Shown here piece by piece: positions 34,504-44,637 of a stretch of DNA of 64,000 nt. Each line of letters begins with the position of its first letter. The first letter of the stretch is position 1. The notes under the pieces are model-generated. The model was not told the origin of the DNA. It did no database searches and saw only the letters and a list, made by a program, of their open reading frames with translations. The stretch lies in assembly GCA_036559465.1 (NCBI GenBank), contig DATBTC010000072.1:3276-67275 (forward strand), in the 5' to 3' direction. The translations under genes were made by a program, and so were the position numbers. This DNA comes from JAHFPN01 sp036559465 (GTDB lineage Bacteria; Pseudomonadota; Alphaproteobacteria; Rhizobiales; Xanthobacteraceae).

Positions 34504-34567
34504 ATAGCGTCCGCCGAACCTGCACGCCACTTGGCCAAGAACGCTATTCTCCGATAGCCTAATAGCG
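34504..34567. promoter_or_regulatory. Repeated ATAGCG motifs in the divergent intergenic region
   Basis: Between the UraD-HIUase and oxidoreductase genes lie ATAGCG (34504), its inverse CGCTAT (34542), ATAGCC (34553) and ATAGCG (34562), plus the palindrome CTTGGCCAAG (34530-34539). This arrangement suggests a regulator that controls both directions. No binding protein is identified. Confidence 0.35.
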
Positions 34568-34592
34568 ACTTACAGCGAGAAGAGAGAACGCC

Positions 34593-35981
34593 ATGAACCT
34601 CGCCCGCATGCTGCGCCAACGCGCCGAAGCCGGCCGCCCGGTCCGGGTCGGCGTTATCGGCGCTGGCAAATTCAGTTCCATGTTCCTGGCGCAAGCCCGC
34701 ACCACGCGAGGCTTGCACGTGGTCGGCGTCGCGGACCTCGTGCCCGAGCGCGCGCGTCAGGCGCTGAAGAACACGGGTTGGGGTGTTCCGGGGCAGATCG
34801 CCAAGAATTTCTCCGAAGCGCTTGCGGCCAACAAGACTGTCGTGACCGACGACGCCAATGCATTGATCGACTCCGACATCGAAGTGCTGGTCGATATCAC
34901 CGGCAATCCGGCGGCGGCTACGCGGCATATCCTGCGTGCGTTCGAACGCGGCAAGCATGTGGTGAACGTCACGGTCGAGGCCGACGTGCTGGTCGGCCCG
35001 CTGCTCGCCGAGCGCGCAAAGAAAGCCGGCGTTGTCTATGCGCTGGCATACGGCGACCAGCCGGCGCTGGTATGCGAGATGGTGGACTGGGCCGAGGCCT
35101 GCGGCTTTCGCGTTGTCGCCGCGGGAAAGGGCACCAAGTACCTGCCCGGCTATCACCAGTCGACGCCCGATACGGTGTGGACCCATTTCGGCATCACGCC
35201 GGAGCACGCGAAAGCGGCGGGTATGAACCCGCAGATGTTCAATTCGTTCGTGGACGGGACGAAATCCGCGATCGAGATGGCGGCGATCTCGAATGCTACC
35301 GGCTTGAACGCGCCGCGCGACGGGCTCGCGTTCCCGCCTTGCGGGTTTCACGACTTGCCCTTCATCCTGCGGCCGCGCGCCGTGGGCGGCGTGCTCGATG
35401 AGCCCGGCCTCGTCGAAGTGGTCTCGAGCCACGAACCCGACGGCCGGCCGGTGGTGAACGATCTGCGTTGGGGCGTCTATGTGGTGATCGAGGCTATGGA
35501 TGCCGACGCGCGCGGCGACTATACGCGTAGCTGCTTCCTCGACTATCACCTGATCCACGATCCATCGCGCCGCTATGCCGCGATGTATCGGGGATGCCAT
35601 CTGGTCGGCATGGAACTCGGCATCTCGATCGCCGCGGCTGCTTTGCGCAAGGAGGCGACCGGCTTTCCATCCGAGTTCCGCTCAGACGTGGTAGCGACCG
35701 CAAAGAAGGCGCTCAAGGCCGGCGACACGCTCGACGGCGAAGGCGGCTATACGGTCTATGGCAAGATCATGCGCGCGGAAGATTCCTTGGCGCGGCGCGG
35801 GCTGCCGCTTGGGCTCGCGCACGGCATCAAGCTCGTACGCCCGGTCGCGCAGGGTGCGACGGTTTCCTGGGACGATGTCGCGATCGAGGACAACGACGTC
35901 GTTCGCCTGCGGCGCGAGATGGAGCAGGCCTTCGCGCCCACGAGCGCGTTAAAGGGCGCGCGCAAGTCCGCTGCGGCATGA
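34593..35981 (+). CDS. NAD(P)-binding oxidoreductase with SAF domain (homoserine-dehydrogenase-like)
   Basis: A 462-residue protein. The N-terminal Rossmann domain has VRVGVIGAGKFSSMFLAQ (about 18-35), then VLVDITGNPAAATRHILRAFERGKHVVNVTVEADVLVGPLLA. The C-terminal region (about 390-440) is a SAF-type domain, LPLGLAHGIKLVRPVAQGATVSWDDVAIEDND, similar to FlgA/NeuB antifreeze-like folds. These proteins are often labelled 'flagellar biosynthesis FlgA' or Gfo/Idh; the substrate is unknown. The stop overlaps the start of the histidine phosphatase gene (ATGA). Divergence from a urate-catabolism gene hints at a link with purine or allantoin metabolism, but this is inference. Confidence 0.8.
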   Translation: MNLARMLRQRAEAGRPVRVGVIGAGKFSSMFLAQARTTRGLHVVGVADLVPERARQALKNTGWGVPGQIAKNFSEALAANKTVVTDDANALIDSDIEVLVDITGNPAAATRHILRAFERGKHVVNVTVEADVLVGPLLAERAKKAGVVYALAYGDQPALVCEMVDWAEACGFRVVAAGKGTKYLPGYHQSTPDTVWTHFGITPEHAKAAGMNPQMFNSFVDGTKSAIEMAAISNATGLNAPRDGLAFPPCGFHDLPFILRPRAVGGVLDEPGLVEVVSSHEPDGRPVVNDLRWGVYVVIEAMDADARGDYTRSCFLDYHLIHDPSRRYAAMYRGCHLVGMELGISIAAAALRKEATGFPSEFRSDVVATAKKALKAGDTLDGEGGYTVYGKIMRAEDSLARRGLPLGLAHGIKLVRPVAQGATVSWDDVAIEDNDVVRLRREMEQAFAPTSALKGARKSAAA

Positions 35982-36562
35982 GATTTCACGCAAGACTAAT
36001 TACCGGCGCGCTAGGGCTGCTCGCGGCGCTCATTCCGACCGCGTCAAAGACCGATGAAGGGGCGCTCGCAGCGCTCAAGGCCGGCGGGCACGTAATGATC
36101 GTCCGCCACGGCCTGACCACGCCGGGCACCGGGGACCCGAGGAACTTCAAGCTCGATGAATGCGCGACCCAGCGGAACCTGGTGGACGAAGGCCGCGAGC
36201 AGTCGCGCCGGCTCGGCAGACTCCTGCGCGAGCGCGGCATCGAGATCGAGCGCGTACTTTCCTCCGAATGGTGCCGCTGCAAGGAAACCGCCACGCTGAT
36301 CGACGCCGGTAAGGTCGAAACGCTCCCTGTCCTCAATAATCTCGTCGGCCGTGGCGAATTCCTCGAGTCCCAGACCCGCGAGTTGCGCGCCGCGGTCGCT
36401 TCCTGGCGCGGCAAGGGCACGCTTCTGCTGGTGACACACGGCTCGGTGGTCTTCCCGCTCGCCGGCACGAGTCCGCGCGAGGCCGAAGGCTTTGTGCTCA
36501 AGCCTGCGCCGGGAACGGCGGAAGGTTTCGTGATCGTCGGAAAAATCGGCCCGTCGGGCTGA
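35978..36562 (+). CDS. Histidine phosphatase family protein, exported
   Basis: A 194-residue phosphatase. The start ATG at 35978 overlaps the preceding stop (ATGA). A hydrophobic leader MRFHARLITGALGLLAALIPTA suggests export or membrane anchoring. The catalytic RHG motif is seen in VMIVRHGLTTPGTGD, and the second His in LLLVTHGSVVFPLAG; the LSSEWCRCKETA segment is typical of the SixA/phosphoglycerate mutase-like branch. The substrate is unknown. Translational coupling suggests that it works in the same pathway as the SAF-type oxidoreductase. Confidence 0.88.
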   Translation: MRFHARLITGALGLLAALIPTASKTDEGALAALKAGGHVMIVRHGLTTPGTGDPRNFKLDECATQRNLVDEGREQSRRLGRLLRERGIEIERVLSSEWCRCKETATLIDAGKVETLPVLNNLVGRGEFLESQTRELRAAVASWRGKGTLLLVTHGSVVFPLAGTSPREAEGFVLKPAPGTAEGFVIVGKIGPSG

Positions 36563-36568
36563 GCCAGA

Positions 36569-39500
36569 TTACTCGGCCGCGACCGGGCGCTTGTCTTTTT
36601 CGTTGGTGGAGACCGGCCCGAGCTCGGGCTCGTCCTCGCTGATCGCCTTGGCGATCTTGCGGTCGAAGCGGTCGAGATAGAGATAGACCACCGGCGTGAT
36701 GTAGAGCGTCAGGAGCTGCGACAACAGCAGCCCGCCGACGACTGCGATGCCGAGCGGCTGCCTAAGCTCAGCGCCGGCGCCGCCGCCGATCGCGATCGGC
36801 AAGGTGCCGAAGATCGCGGCCATGCTGGTCATCATGATCGGGCGGAAGCGCAGCAGCGCGGCTTCACGGATTGACTCGAGCGCCTCCATGCCCTGATGGC
36901 GCCGGGAGATAGCGAAATCCACCATCATGATCGCGTTTTTCTTCACGATGCCGACCAGCATCACGACGCCGATGATGGCGATTACCGAAAGCTCCATCCC
37001 GAACATCAAGAGCATCAAGAGCGCGCCGATGCCGGCCGACGGCAGCCCGGAAAGAATAGTGATCGGATGGATGAAGCTCTCGTAGAGAATCCCAAGCACG
37101 ATGTAGATGACGATTACCGCGGCGAGCAGCAGCAACGGCTGGTTGGAGAGCGAGTCGCGGAACACCTGCGCGGTGCCCTGGAAACCGGTGGCGACACTGG
37201 CGGGGACATTGGCGGTCCGTTCGGCCTGGCGGATCGCCTCGACCGCCTCGCTGAGCGCGACGCCGGGTGCCAGGTTGAAGGAGATCGTCACCGCGGGCTG
37301 CTGCTGCTGATGGGCGACCTGCAGCGGGCCGACCGTGCGGCGGACGGTGGCGACCGAGTCGAACGGGATCACCTGCCCGCCGCTGCCGCGCAGGAAGACC
37401 CGCGAAAGATCGGAAGCGTCGCGCTGGAAGCGCGGCTCGACCTCGGTGATGATCGGGAACTGGTTGGTCGCGGTATAGAGCGTGCCCACCTCCCGCGTGC
37501 CGAACGAAGTATAGAGAACGTTGCGCAGCTCGGCGTCGTTGACGCCCATCGCGCGCAGCTTGTCATGGTCGACATCGATGGTGAGCTGCGGATTGGTGAT
37601 CTGCAGGTCCGAGGTCACGTCGCGCAATTGCGGCAGCTCCGCCAGGATATCCTGCAGGCGCGGCGCCGTTTCATAGAGCACGGCCGTATCGGCGCTCTGC
37701 AGGCTGTACTGATACTGGCTCTTGGAGACAAAACCGCCGATCGAGATATTCTGCACCGGCTGGAAAAAGACGTTGACGCCCGGAGTTTGCTGCACCGACC
37801 GGCGCAAGCGCTGGATGATCTCGAAAGCGGATTGCTTGCGTTGATCGCGCGGCTTGAGCGCGATGAACAGGCGGCCGGTATTGGAAGTGCGGCTGACGAA
37901 GGTCGCGCCGGCGACCGAAATGGCATATTCGACGTCGGGATCGCGCCGTACGATCTCCGACACCTGTTGCTGCCGCTCCGACATCGCGGTGAACGAAATG
38001 TCGGTCGCGGCCTCGACCGTGCCGGAGATGAAGCCGGTGTCCTCGACGGGGAAGAAGCCCTTCGGAATCCATGCATAGAGGCCGATGGCGAGCACGAGCG
38101 TCGCGAACGTGACGCCGAGCGTGGCCGGCCGGTGGCGCAGGACGAAATCGAGGCTGCGGCGATAGCCGGAAAGCCAGGCATCGAACACGCGTTCGGAAAG
38201 CCGGAACAGCGCTCCCGGCTTCTTCTTGTGATCGATCGGCTTCAGCATGCGCGCGCACAGCATCGGCGTCAGTGTCAGCGACACGAAGCCGGAGACCAGA
38301 ATCGCTACCGAGATGGTGACGGCAAACTCGCGGAACACGCGGCCGACCACGCCGCCCATGAACAGGACCGGGATGAAGACGGCCACCAGCGACAAGGTCA
38401 TCGAAAGAATCGTGAAGCCGATCTCGCGCGAGCCCTTGAGCGCGGCCTGGAACGGCGGCATGCCGCGCTCGACGTAGCGATATATGTTCTCCAAGACGAC
38501 GATGGCGTCGTCGACGACGAAGCCCACGCACAGCACGAGCGCCAGCAAGGTCATGTTATTGATGGAGAATCCGAGTGCCCACATCACCGCGAAGGTGGCG
38601 ACGATGGAGAGCGGCAAGGCGAGCGACGGGATGATGGTGGCCCGCCCGTTCCTGAGGAACAGGAAAATCACCAACACGACCAGCACGACCGCCTCGATCA
38701 GCGTCGTCTGCACCGCCTCGACGGAGTTGCGGATCGAGACCGAGCGATCCATCAGGACCTGGAGGCCGATGCCGGCGGGAATCTGTTGCCGGAAATCGGG
38801 GAGGCGTTTTTTCACCGCATCGACGACATCGATGGTGTTGGCCTCGGGCTGGCGATAGACCGCAAGGTTGATGGAGCGGACGGCGTTGAACCAGCCTGCG
38901 ATGCGTTCGTTCTCGACGCCGTCTTCGACTTTGGCGACTTCCTCGAGCCGTATCGGCGCGCCGTTGCGCCAGGCCACGATGACCCGCTTATAGGGTTCGG
39001 CGCTCGCGATCTGCATTCCCATGTCGAGAGTCAGCGTTTGCTTGGGGCCAGCCATCACCCCGAGTGGAGTACTGGAGGCGGCCGCAGCGATCGCGGTCTG
39101 AATTTCGTTGATGGAAACGCCGCGCGCGGCGGCGGCGTCGGGATTGAGACGTACGCGCACGGCGTATTTCTGCCCGCCGAACACCTGGACCTGGGCGACG
39201 CCTTCGATCTGCGAGATTTGCTGCGCCAGCAGAGTGTCGCCGTATTCGTGCACGGTCGAGAGCGGCAATGTGTCCGAGAACAGCGTCATGAACAGAACCG
39301 GCGCATCGGCCGGGTTCACCTTGCGGAAGCTCGGGGGCGCCGGCATCTGCGACGGCAGCCAGCGCTGCGCGGCCGCGAGTGAGGTCTGCACGTCGAGCGC
39401 GGCCGCGTCGATGTCGCGGCCGAGGTCAAACTGCACCGTGATCGAAGTCGAGCCGGCGGCGCTCGTCGAGGTCATCGAGGTGATGCCGGAGATGGTCGCA

Positions 39501-39712
39501 AGCTGCCGCTCGATCGGGGTCGCAACCGAGGCCGCCATGGTCTCCGGGCTCGCGCCGGGCAATTGCGCGGAAATGTTGATGGTCGGGAAATCGACGCGCG
39601 GGAGCGCGGCGACCGCGAGCAGCCGATAGCCGAACACGCCCGCGACGATCAGCGAGACCATGAACAGCGTGGTCATCACCGGCCGGCGGATGCAGAGTTC
39701 GGGCAAAGTCAT
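36569..39712 (-). CDS. RND (HAE1) multidrug efflux permease
   Basis: A 1047-residue inner-membrane proton antiporter of the AcrB/MdtB/MuxB type. It starts MTLPELCIRRPVMTTLFMVSLI. The proton-relay Asp pair of helix 4 is in CVGFVVDDAIVVLENIYR, with AGLPSAGIGALLML and GIVKKNAIMMVDFA in the second half. The tail has ISEDEPELGPVSTNEKDKRP. The adaptor gene ends one base upstream. No TolC-type outer membrane gene is adjacent. A long open frame on the opposite strand (36896-39382) is a GC-rich shadow. Confidence 0.95.
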   Translation of the reverse strand: MTLPELCIRRPVMTTLFMVSLIVAGVFGYRLLAVAALPRVDFPTINISAQLPGASPETMAASVATPIERQLATISGITSMTSTSAAGSTSITVQFDLGRDIDAAALDVQTSLAAAQRWLPSQMPAPPSFRKVNPADAPVLFMTLFSDTLPLSTVHEYGDTLLAQQISQIEGVAQVQVFGGQKYAVRVRLNPDAAAARGVSINEIQTAIAAAASSTPLGVMAGPKQTLTLDMGMQIASAEPYKRVIVAWRNGAPIRLEEVAKVEDGVENERIAGWFNAVRSINLAVYRQPEANTIDVVDAVKKRLPDFRQQIPAGIGLQVLMDRSVSIRNSVEAVQTTLIEAVVLVVLVIFLFLRNGRATIIPSLALPLSIVATFAVMWALGFSINNMTLLALVLCVGFVVDDAIVVLENIYRYVERGMPPFQAALKGSREIGFTILSMTLSLVAVFIPVLFMGGVVGRVFREFAVTISVAILVSGFVSLTLTPMLCARMLKPIDHKKKPGALFRLSERVFDAWLSGYRRSLDFVLRHRPATLGVTFATLVLAIGLYAWIPKGFFPVEDTGFISGTVEAATDISFTAMSERQQQVSEIVRRDPDVEYAISVAGATFVSRTSNTGRLFIALKPRDQRKQSAFEIIQRLRRSVQQTPGVNVFFQPVQNISIGGFVSKSQYQYSLQSADTAVLYETAPRLQDILAELPQLRDVTSDLQITNPQLTIDVDHDKLRAMGVNDAELRNVLYTSFGTREVGTLYTATNQFPIITEVEPRFQRDASDLSRVFLRGSGGQVIPFDSVATVRRTVGPLQVAHQQQQPAVTISFNLAPGVALSEAVEAIRQAERTANVPASVATGFQGTAQVFRDSLSNQPLLLLAAVIVIYIVLGILYESFIHPITILSGLPSAGIGALLMLLMFGMELSVIAIIGVVMLVGIVKKNAIMMVDFAISRRHQGMEALESIREAALLRFRPIMMTSMAAIFGTLPIAIGGGAGAELRQPLGIAVVGGLLLSQLLTLYITPVVYLYLDRFDRKIAKAISEDEPELGPVSTNEKDKRPVAAE

Positions 39713-39713
39713 T

Positions 39714-40877
39714 TCAGGCTCCCGCCGGGCGCTTGATGTCGACCCGGATGCCGTCGCGCAGCGACAACTGCCCTTCGGTGACTACGGTCTCGCCGGCCTT
39801 CAAGCCTTCAGAGACCAGCGAGACGCCATCGACGCTGCGCGCGACGCTGACGGAGCGGATCTTGGCCTGGTTGTTCTCGACCACAAATACGAACGTCCCC
39901 TTCTGGCCGCTCTGGATCGCCCCGGTCGGAACGGTCACCACGCCGTCGTCGATGCGCAGCGTCAACTGCACGCTCACCAGCGTGCCGGGCCACAGCATCT
40001 CGTCCGCGTTGCCGAAGCGGGCGCGCACCATGATGGTTCCGGTCTGCACGTCGACGGTATTGTCAATGAACGCGAGGCGGCCGTCGGCGACCTCGCGCAT
40101 GCCCTGCGGGAACGCCGTGACGGCCGCTTTGTCTCCGGCCATGCGCAGACCGCCGACGAAACGTTCCGGCACGCCGAATGCGACATAGATCGGGGCCATC
40201 TGATTCACGGTCGCGAGCGGCGCCGCGGTATCCGACGCGCGAATGACCGCGCCGGGGCGAGCACCGGAAATGCCGATGCGGCCGGTAGCGGGCGCAAAGA
40301 TGTCGTAATAGGTGCGGAGCACGCGCAGGTTCTGCAGCGTAGCCTCGCCCTGCGCGACCGTTGCCTTGAGCATCGCAAGGTTGGTCTTGGCGTCGGCGAG
40401 CTGCACCGGCGTATAGGTGCCGCGCTCGACCAGTCCGGCAACGCGCGCGAGGTCGCGCTCCGACTTTTCAGCCTGCGCCGCGTCGCGCGCGAGCGTCGCC
40501 TCGGCCTGGCGGATCTGGGCTTCGATCGAACGCGAGTCCAGGGTGAAGAGCTGCTCGCCTTCTTTGACCAGTGCGCCGTCGGCGAAATGGACCTTTTCGA
40601 TCTGGCTGTCCACGCGGGAGCGCACAGCGACGCTGACCATGGGCTGCACGGTGCCGACGGCATCGACGCGGAAGGGAAGATCGCGCAGTTCCGCTCGCGC
40701 CACCGATACGGCGACGGCGCGCTCGGGCCGGGCCGGACCCTGCGCGGCGGCCGGGCCACCGCCGTTCATCGTCCACCAAGCGAATCCGCCGGCGGCGGCG
40801 AACAGGGCCGCGCCGATGAGGAAAGTCAGCAGTTCCGATCTGGCGGACAATTTCATCGAATCGACCAAGCGGTCCAT
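39714..40877 (-). CDS. RND efflux periplasmic adaptor subunit
   Basis: Membrane fusion protein of the pump, 387 residues from the ATG at 40877 (MDRLVDSMKLSARSE); ATG 40856 (MKLSARSE) is an alternative and the frame extends to 40988. An N-terminal anchor helix LLTFLIGAALFAAAGGFAWW is followed by the lipoyl/barrel-sandwich domain (VSVAVRSRVDSQIEKVHFADGALVKEGEQLFTLD), a helical hairpin and beta-barrel domains. It cotranscribes with the permease. Upstream, 40878-41053 separates it from ureG and holds no further gene. Confidence 0.92.
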   Translation of the reverse strand: MDRLVDSMKLSARSELLTFLIGAALFAAAGGFAWWTMNGGGPAAAQGPARPERAVAVSVARAELRDLPFRVDAVGTVQPMVSVAVRSRVDSQIEKVHFADGALVKEGEQLFTLDSRSIEAQIRQAEATLARDAAQAEKSERDLARVAGLVERGTYTPVQLADAKTNLAMLKATVAQGEATLQNLRVLRTYYDIFAPATGRIGISGARPGAVIRASDTAAPLATVNQMAPIYVAFGVPERFVGGLRMAGDKAAVTAFPQGMREVADGRLAFIDNTVDVQTGTIMVRARFGNADEMLWPGTLVSVQLTLRIDDGVVTVPTGAIQSGQKGTFVFVVENNQAKIRSVSVARSVDGVSLVSEGLKAGETVVTEGQLSLRDGIRVDIKRPAGA

Positions 40878-40995
40878 TCGCGGTAGCGCCTTGTGCGCCA
40901 AGCCTTTTTCCGCGGCCGCCGCTTCTACCTTTCCTCGCCCCGGACCGCAATTAGCATGCGCTTTGCGGACCTGTCTTTTGAACTCCAAACATAAC

Positions 40996-41016
40996 AGGAA
41001 CCCCTCTAGGGGACCT
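40996..41016 (-). terminator. Possible weak terminator hairpin after ureG
   Basis: AGG-CCCC and GGGG-CCT arms, with a small internal bulge, enclose TAGA about 40 bases after the ureG stop. Read on the minus strand it is followed by GTTATGTTT. It is weak, and might instead be a promoter-proximal element of the efflux operon. Confidence 0.3.
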
Positions 41017-41053
41017 TAAATTTCGGCAATGTTGGGCGGGGTTTTGCCCGATT

Positions 41054-41664
<611 letters not shown>

Positions 41665-41668
<4 letters not shown>

Positions 41669-42354
41669 GAACGGAACAGCCGCGTGTGCTGGGTCTCGTG
41701 GCGCATGGAAGCGATGTCGGAGCGCAACGCCGCGCCGCCCACGTCGTCGAGGGTCGAAACCGCGGCGCGCGCGGCGATAACGCGCACGCGCGGGGTGACC
41801 CGCGCCACGATCTTCACCGCGTCGGTCTGTCCGAGCGGGACGAGCCGAACCGCGGCGGAAACGAGATTGGTGGCCAGCGACAGGAGATAGGCTTCGAGCG
41901 TCTCCTTTAGCGCCAGGCCGTGGCCGGCAGCGGCGACCCCGACCGCGACGGGAAAGGCGACCTCGCCCTTGTAGATGCGCGCGAGGCGGTCGAGCGCCTT
42001 GCACGGCCAGGACGCGCGCACCGCCAGCAGAAACGCTTCGCCCTGCTTCAAGGTTTCGAGCCGGCGCTCCTTCGACGGGGAAAGCGCGGCGGCAAGCTCG
42101 GCGGCTTCCGCGAGCGCAGCTTCGTTGCCTTGCTCGACCGCCTGATGGGCCGCGGCAAGCAGCACTGCGTCGGACCACGGGCCGCCATGATCGAGCAGAT
42201 CGTCGAGCCAGGTTTCGAGCGTCGCGGCACTCTTGATGTCGCCGGCTTCCACCGCCCATTCGATGCCGTGGCTATAGGCGAAGGCGCCGACCGGAAAGCT
42301 CGGCGACAGCCAGACCATCAAGGGCAGGAAGCCCGGGGTTTTCTCAGTGGCCAT
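41665..42354 (-). CDS. ureF: Urease accessory protein UreF
   Basis: Helical scaffold protein that joins UreD and UreG in the nickel-insertion complex. The frame opens further upstream, but ATG 42354 (MATEKTPGFLPLMVWLSPSFPVGAFAYSHGIEWAVE) gives the family start and 229 residues. The PVGAFAYSHGIE motif and the C-terminal DIASMRHETQHTRLFRS with conserved MRHE are diagnostic. It overlaps ureE by 11 bases (inside the His-rich tail coding) and ureG by 4 bases. Confidence 0.96.
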
Positions 42355-42895
42355 GGCCGTGCCCGTGCTTCTTGCCGTGCGTGTGATCATGGCCATGATC
42401 GTGATCGTGGGAATGATCGTGGTCATGCGCGTGGTCGTGATCATGACCGTGGGCGCGGGCGGTCTCCTCGGCATAGGCACCGCCTTCGGGGTCGAACGGC
42501 GCCTCGACATGGGAGACTTTAGCCCCGAGCTTCGCGATCATTTCTTCCAGCACGTGATCGCGGGCGATGCAGATGCGGTCGGGCAGAATTTCCGCCTGCA
42601 CGTGCCGATTGCCGATGTGCCAGGCGACGCGCGCGAGCAAATGCGCATCGCCCCTGATCTCGACGATGGGCTCGGGCGCCGCGACGACTCTTACGATGCG
42701 GCCATCCTCGAGCTGCAAGCCATCGCCATGCTTGAGCATGGTGGCGTCGGCCAGATCGAGCAGGAACACCGTGTCCCCTGCCCCGCGCATTGCCACGCGC
42801 CGGCGGTGCCGGCCATCGTGCGGCAGCTCGATCCGGTCCGCCTCTTTCGAGCGATCCCAGTGGCCTGCCGAGAGCACCTTGGTCGCGCGGATCAT
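42344..42895 (-). CDS. ureE: Urease accessory nickel-binding protein UreE
   Basis: Nickel metallochaperone, 183 residues. The N-terminal domain has the ADRIELPHDGRHRRR and ADATMLKHGDGL segments, the core has VAWHIGNRHVQAEI with conserved His, and SHVEAPFDPEGGAY ends the fold. The last 36 residues are an extreme His/Asp tail of HGHDHDH-type repeats, expected to store many nickel ions. The DNA of the tail (about 42347-42455) is an imperfect short tandem repeat of GTG/ATC units, which may be unstable in length. Confidence 0.96.
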   Translation of the reverse strand: MIRATKVLSAGHWDRSKEADRIELPHDGRHRRRVAMRGAGDTVFLLDLADATMLKHGDGLQLEDGRIVRVVAAPEPIVEIRGDAHLLARVAWHIGNRHVQAEILPDRICIARDHVLEEMIAKLGAKVSHVEAPFDPEGGAYAEETARAHGHDHDHAHDHDHSHDHDHGHDHTHGKKHGHGHGH

Positions 42896-42928
42896 GCTAA
42901 CTCCAAGTACAAACGCCGCGCCGCAGCC

Positions 42929-44629
42929 TTAGAACAGGAAATAGCGCTGCGCCATGGGCAACACCTTGGCCGGTTCACAGACCAGGAGCTTGCCGTCGGC
43001 GCGAACTTCATAGGTCTCGGCGTCCACCTCGATATTGGGCGTGGCGTCGTTGTGGATCATGTCCTTCTTCGAGAGCTTGCGGGTGTTCTCGACGGCGACA
43101 AATTGCTTCTCGACGCCGAGCTTCTGGCGCAGACCGTTCTCCATCGCCGCTTTGGAGACGAAGACGACCGAGGACGCCGTGCGCGCTTTGCCGAAGGCGC
43201 CGAACATGGGCCGGTAGTGCACCGGCTGCGGGGTCGGGATCGAAGCGTTCGGATCGCCCATCTGGGCCGCCACGATCGAGCCGCCCTTGATGATCATATC
43301 CGGCTTCACGCCGAAGAAGGCCGGAGCCCACAGCACCAGGTCGGCGAGCTTGCCCTTCTCCACCGAGCCGATGTGCTTCGACACGCCCTGCGTGACCGCC
43401 GGATTGATCGTGTATTTTGCGACATAGCGTTTGACGCGGATATTGTCGTTGCCCTTCTCGCCCGGCAGAGCGCCGCGCTGCTTCTTCATTTTGTCCGCGG
43501 TCTGCCAAGTGCGGATCACCACCTCGCCGATGCGGCCCATGGCCTGGCTGTCGGACGACATCATGGAGAGCGCGCCGAGATCGTGCAGAATGTCCTCGGC
43601 GGCGATGGTCTCGCGCCGGATGCGGCTCTCGGCAAACGCCAAGTCCTCGGCAATGCCTGGGTCGAGATGGTGGCAGACCATCAGCATGTCGAGATGCTCG
43701 TCCAGCGTATTCACGGTGAAGGGCCGTGTCGGATTGGTGGACGACGGCAGCACGTTGGGCAGGCCCGCGACCTTGATGATGTCGGGTGCGTGGCCGCCGC
43801 CGGCGCCTTCGGTATGGAAGGCGTGAATAGTGCGGCCCTTGAACGCGGCGATCGAATCCTCGACGAAGCCGGATTCGTTCAGCGTGTCGGTGTGGATCAT
43901 CACCTGCACGTCGAACTTGTCGCCGACCGACAGGCAGCAATCGATCGCGGCCGGCGTCGTGCCCCAATCTTCGTGCAGTTTCAGCGCGCAGGCGCCGCCG
44001 AGGATCTGCTCCTCGAGCGCGGCGGGCAGCGAGGCATTACCCTTGCCGGAAAAGCCAAGGTTGACCGAGAAATCGTCGGCAGCCTGGATCATTCGGCCGA
44101 GGTGCCATTCGCCAGGCGTGCAGGTGGTGGCGTTGGTGCCGGTGGCGGGGCCGGTGCCGCCGCCGAGCAAGCTGGTGACGCCGGACATCAGCGCGTCGTC
44201 GATCTGCTGCGGGGAGATCATATGGATGTGGCTGTCGAAACCGCCGGCGGTGAGTATCTTGCCCTCGCCGGCGATCGCCTCGGTGCCGGGGCCGATGATG
44301 ATGGTCACATTCGGCTGGATGTCCGGGTTGCCCGCCTTGCCGATGGCGGCGATGCGGCCGTCCTTGATGCCGACGTCGGCTTTCACGATGCCCCAATGAT
44401 CGAGGATCACCACATTGGTGATGACGGTATCGACCGCGCCGGCCGCGCGGGTGACCTGCGACTGGCCCATGCCGTCGCGGATGGTCTTGCCGCCGCCGAA
44501 CTTCACCTCCTCGCCGTAGGTGGTGAAATCCTTCTCGATCTCGATCACGAGATCGGTGTCGGCCAGCCGCACCTTGTCCCCGGTCGTGGGTCCGAACATG
44601 CCGGCATAGGCGGCGCGGGACATTTTCAT
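42929..44629 (-). CDS. ureC: Urease alpha subunit UreC
   Basis: Catalytic subunit hydrolysing urea to ammonia and carbamate at a dinickel centre. From ATG 44629 (MKMSRAAYAGMFGPTTGD) it is 566 residues; an upstream extension to 44704 lacks homology. Nickel ligands are His134/His136 (FDSHIHMISP), carbamylated Lys217 (ALKLHEDWG), His246, His272 and Asp360. The flap Cys319-His320 is in VCHHLDP. It is 8 bases downstream of an AbrB-type gene, which separates it from ureAB. Confidence 0.98.
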   Translation of the reverse strand: MKMSRAAYAGMFGPTTGDKVRLADTDLVIEIEKDFTTYGEEVKFGGGKTIRDGMGQSQVTRAAGAVDTVITNVVILDHWGIVKADVGIKDGRIAAIGKAGNPDIQPNVTIIIGPGTEAIAGEGKILTAGGFDSHIHMISPQQIDDALMSGVTSLLGGGTGPATGTNATTCTPGEWHLGRMIQAADDFSVNLGFSGKGNASLPAALEEQILGGACALKLHEDWGTTPAAIDCCLSVGDKFDVQVMIHTDTLNESGFVEDSIAAFKGRTIHAFHTEGAGGGHAPDIIKVAGLPNVLPSSTNPTRPFTVNTLDEHLDMLMVCHHLDPGIAEDLAFAESRIRRETIAAEDILHDLGALSMMSSDSQAMGRIGEVVIRTWQTADKMKKQRGALPGEKGNDNIRVKRYVAKYTINPAVTQGVSKHIGSVEKGKLADLVLWAPAFFGVKPDMIIKGGSIVAAQMGDPNASIPTPQPVHYRPMFGAFGKARTASSVVFVSKAAMENGLRQKLGVEKQFVAVENTRKLSKKDMIHNDATPNIEVDAETYEVRADGKLLVCEPAKVLPMAQRYFLF

Positions 44630-44637
44630 CGCGGACC

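Noticed and set aside
36896..39382. 828-residue open frame opposite the RND permease
   Set aside because: It lies wholly antisense to a clear AcrB-type gene, has Arg/Asp/Glu/His-rich composition typical of shadow frames in GC-rich DNA, and no recognisable motif.
42347..42455. CRISPR-like or mobile repeat at the ureE tail
   Set aside because: The periodicity comes from His/Asp codons of the UreE tail and has no spacer structure.
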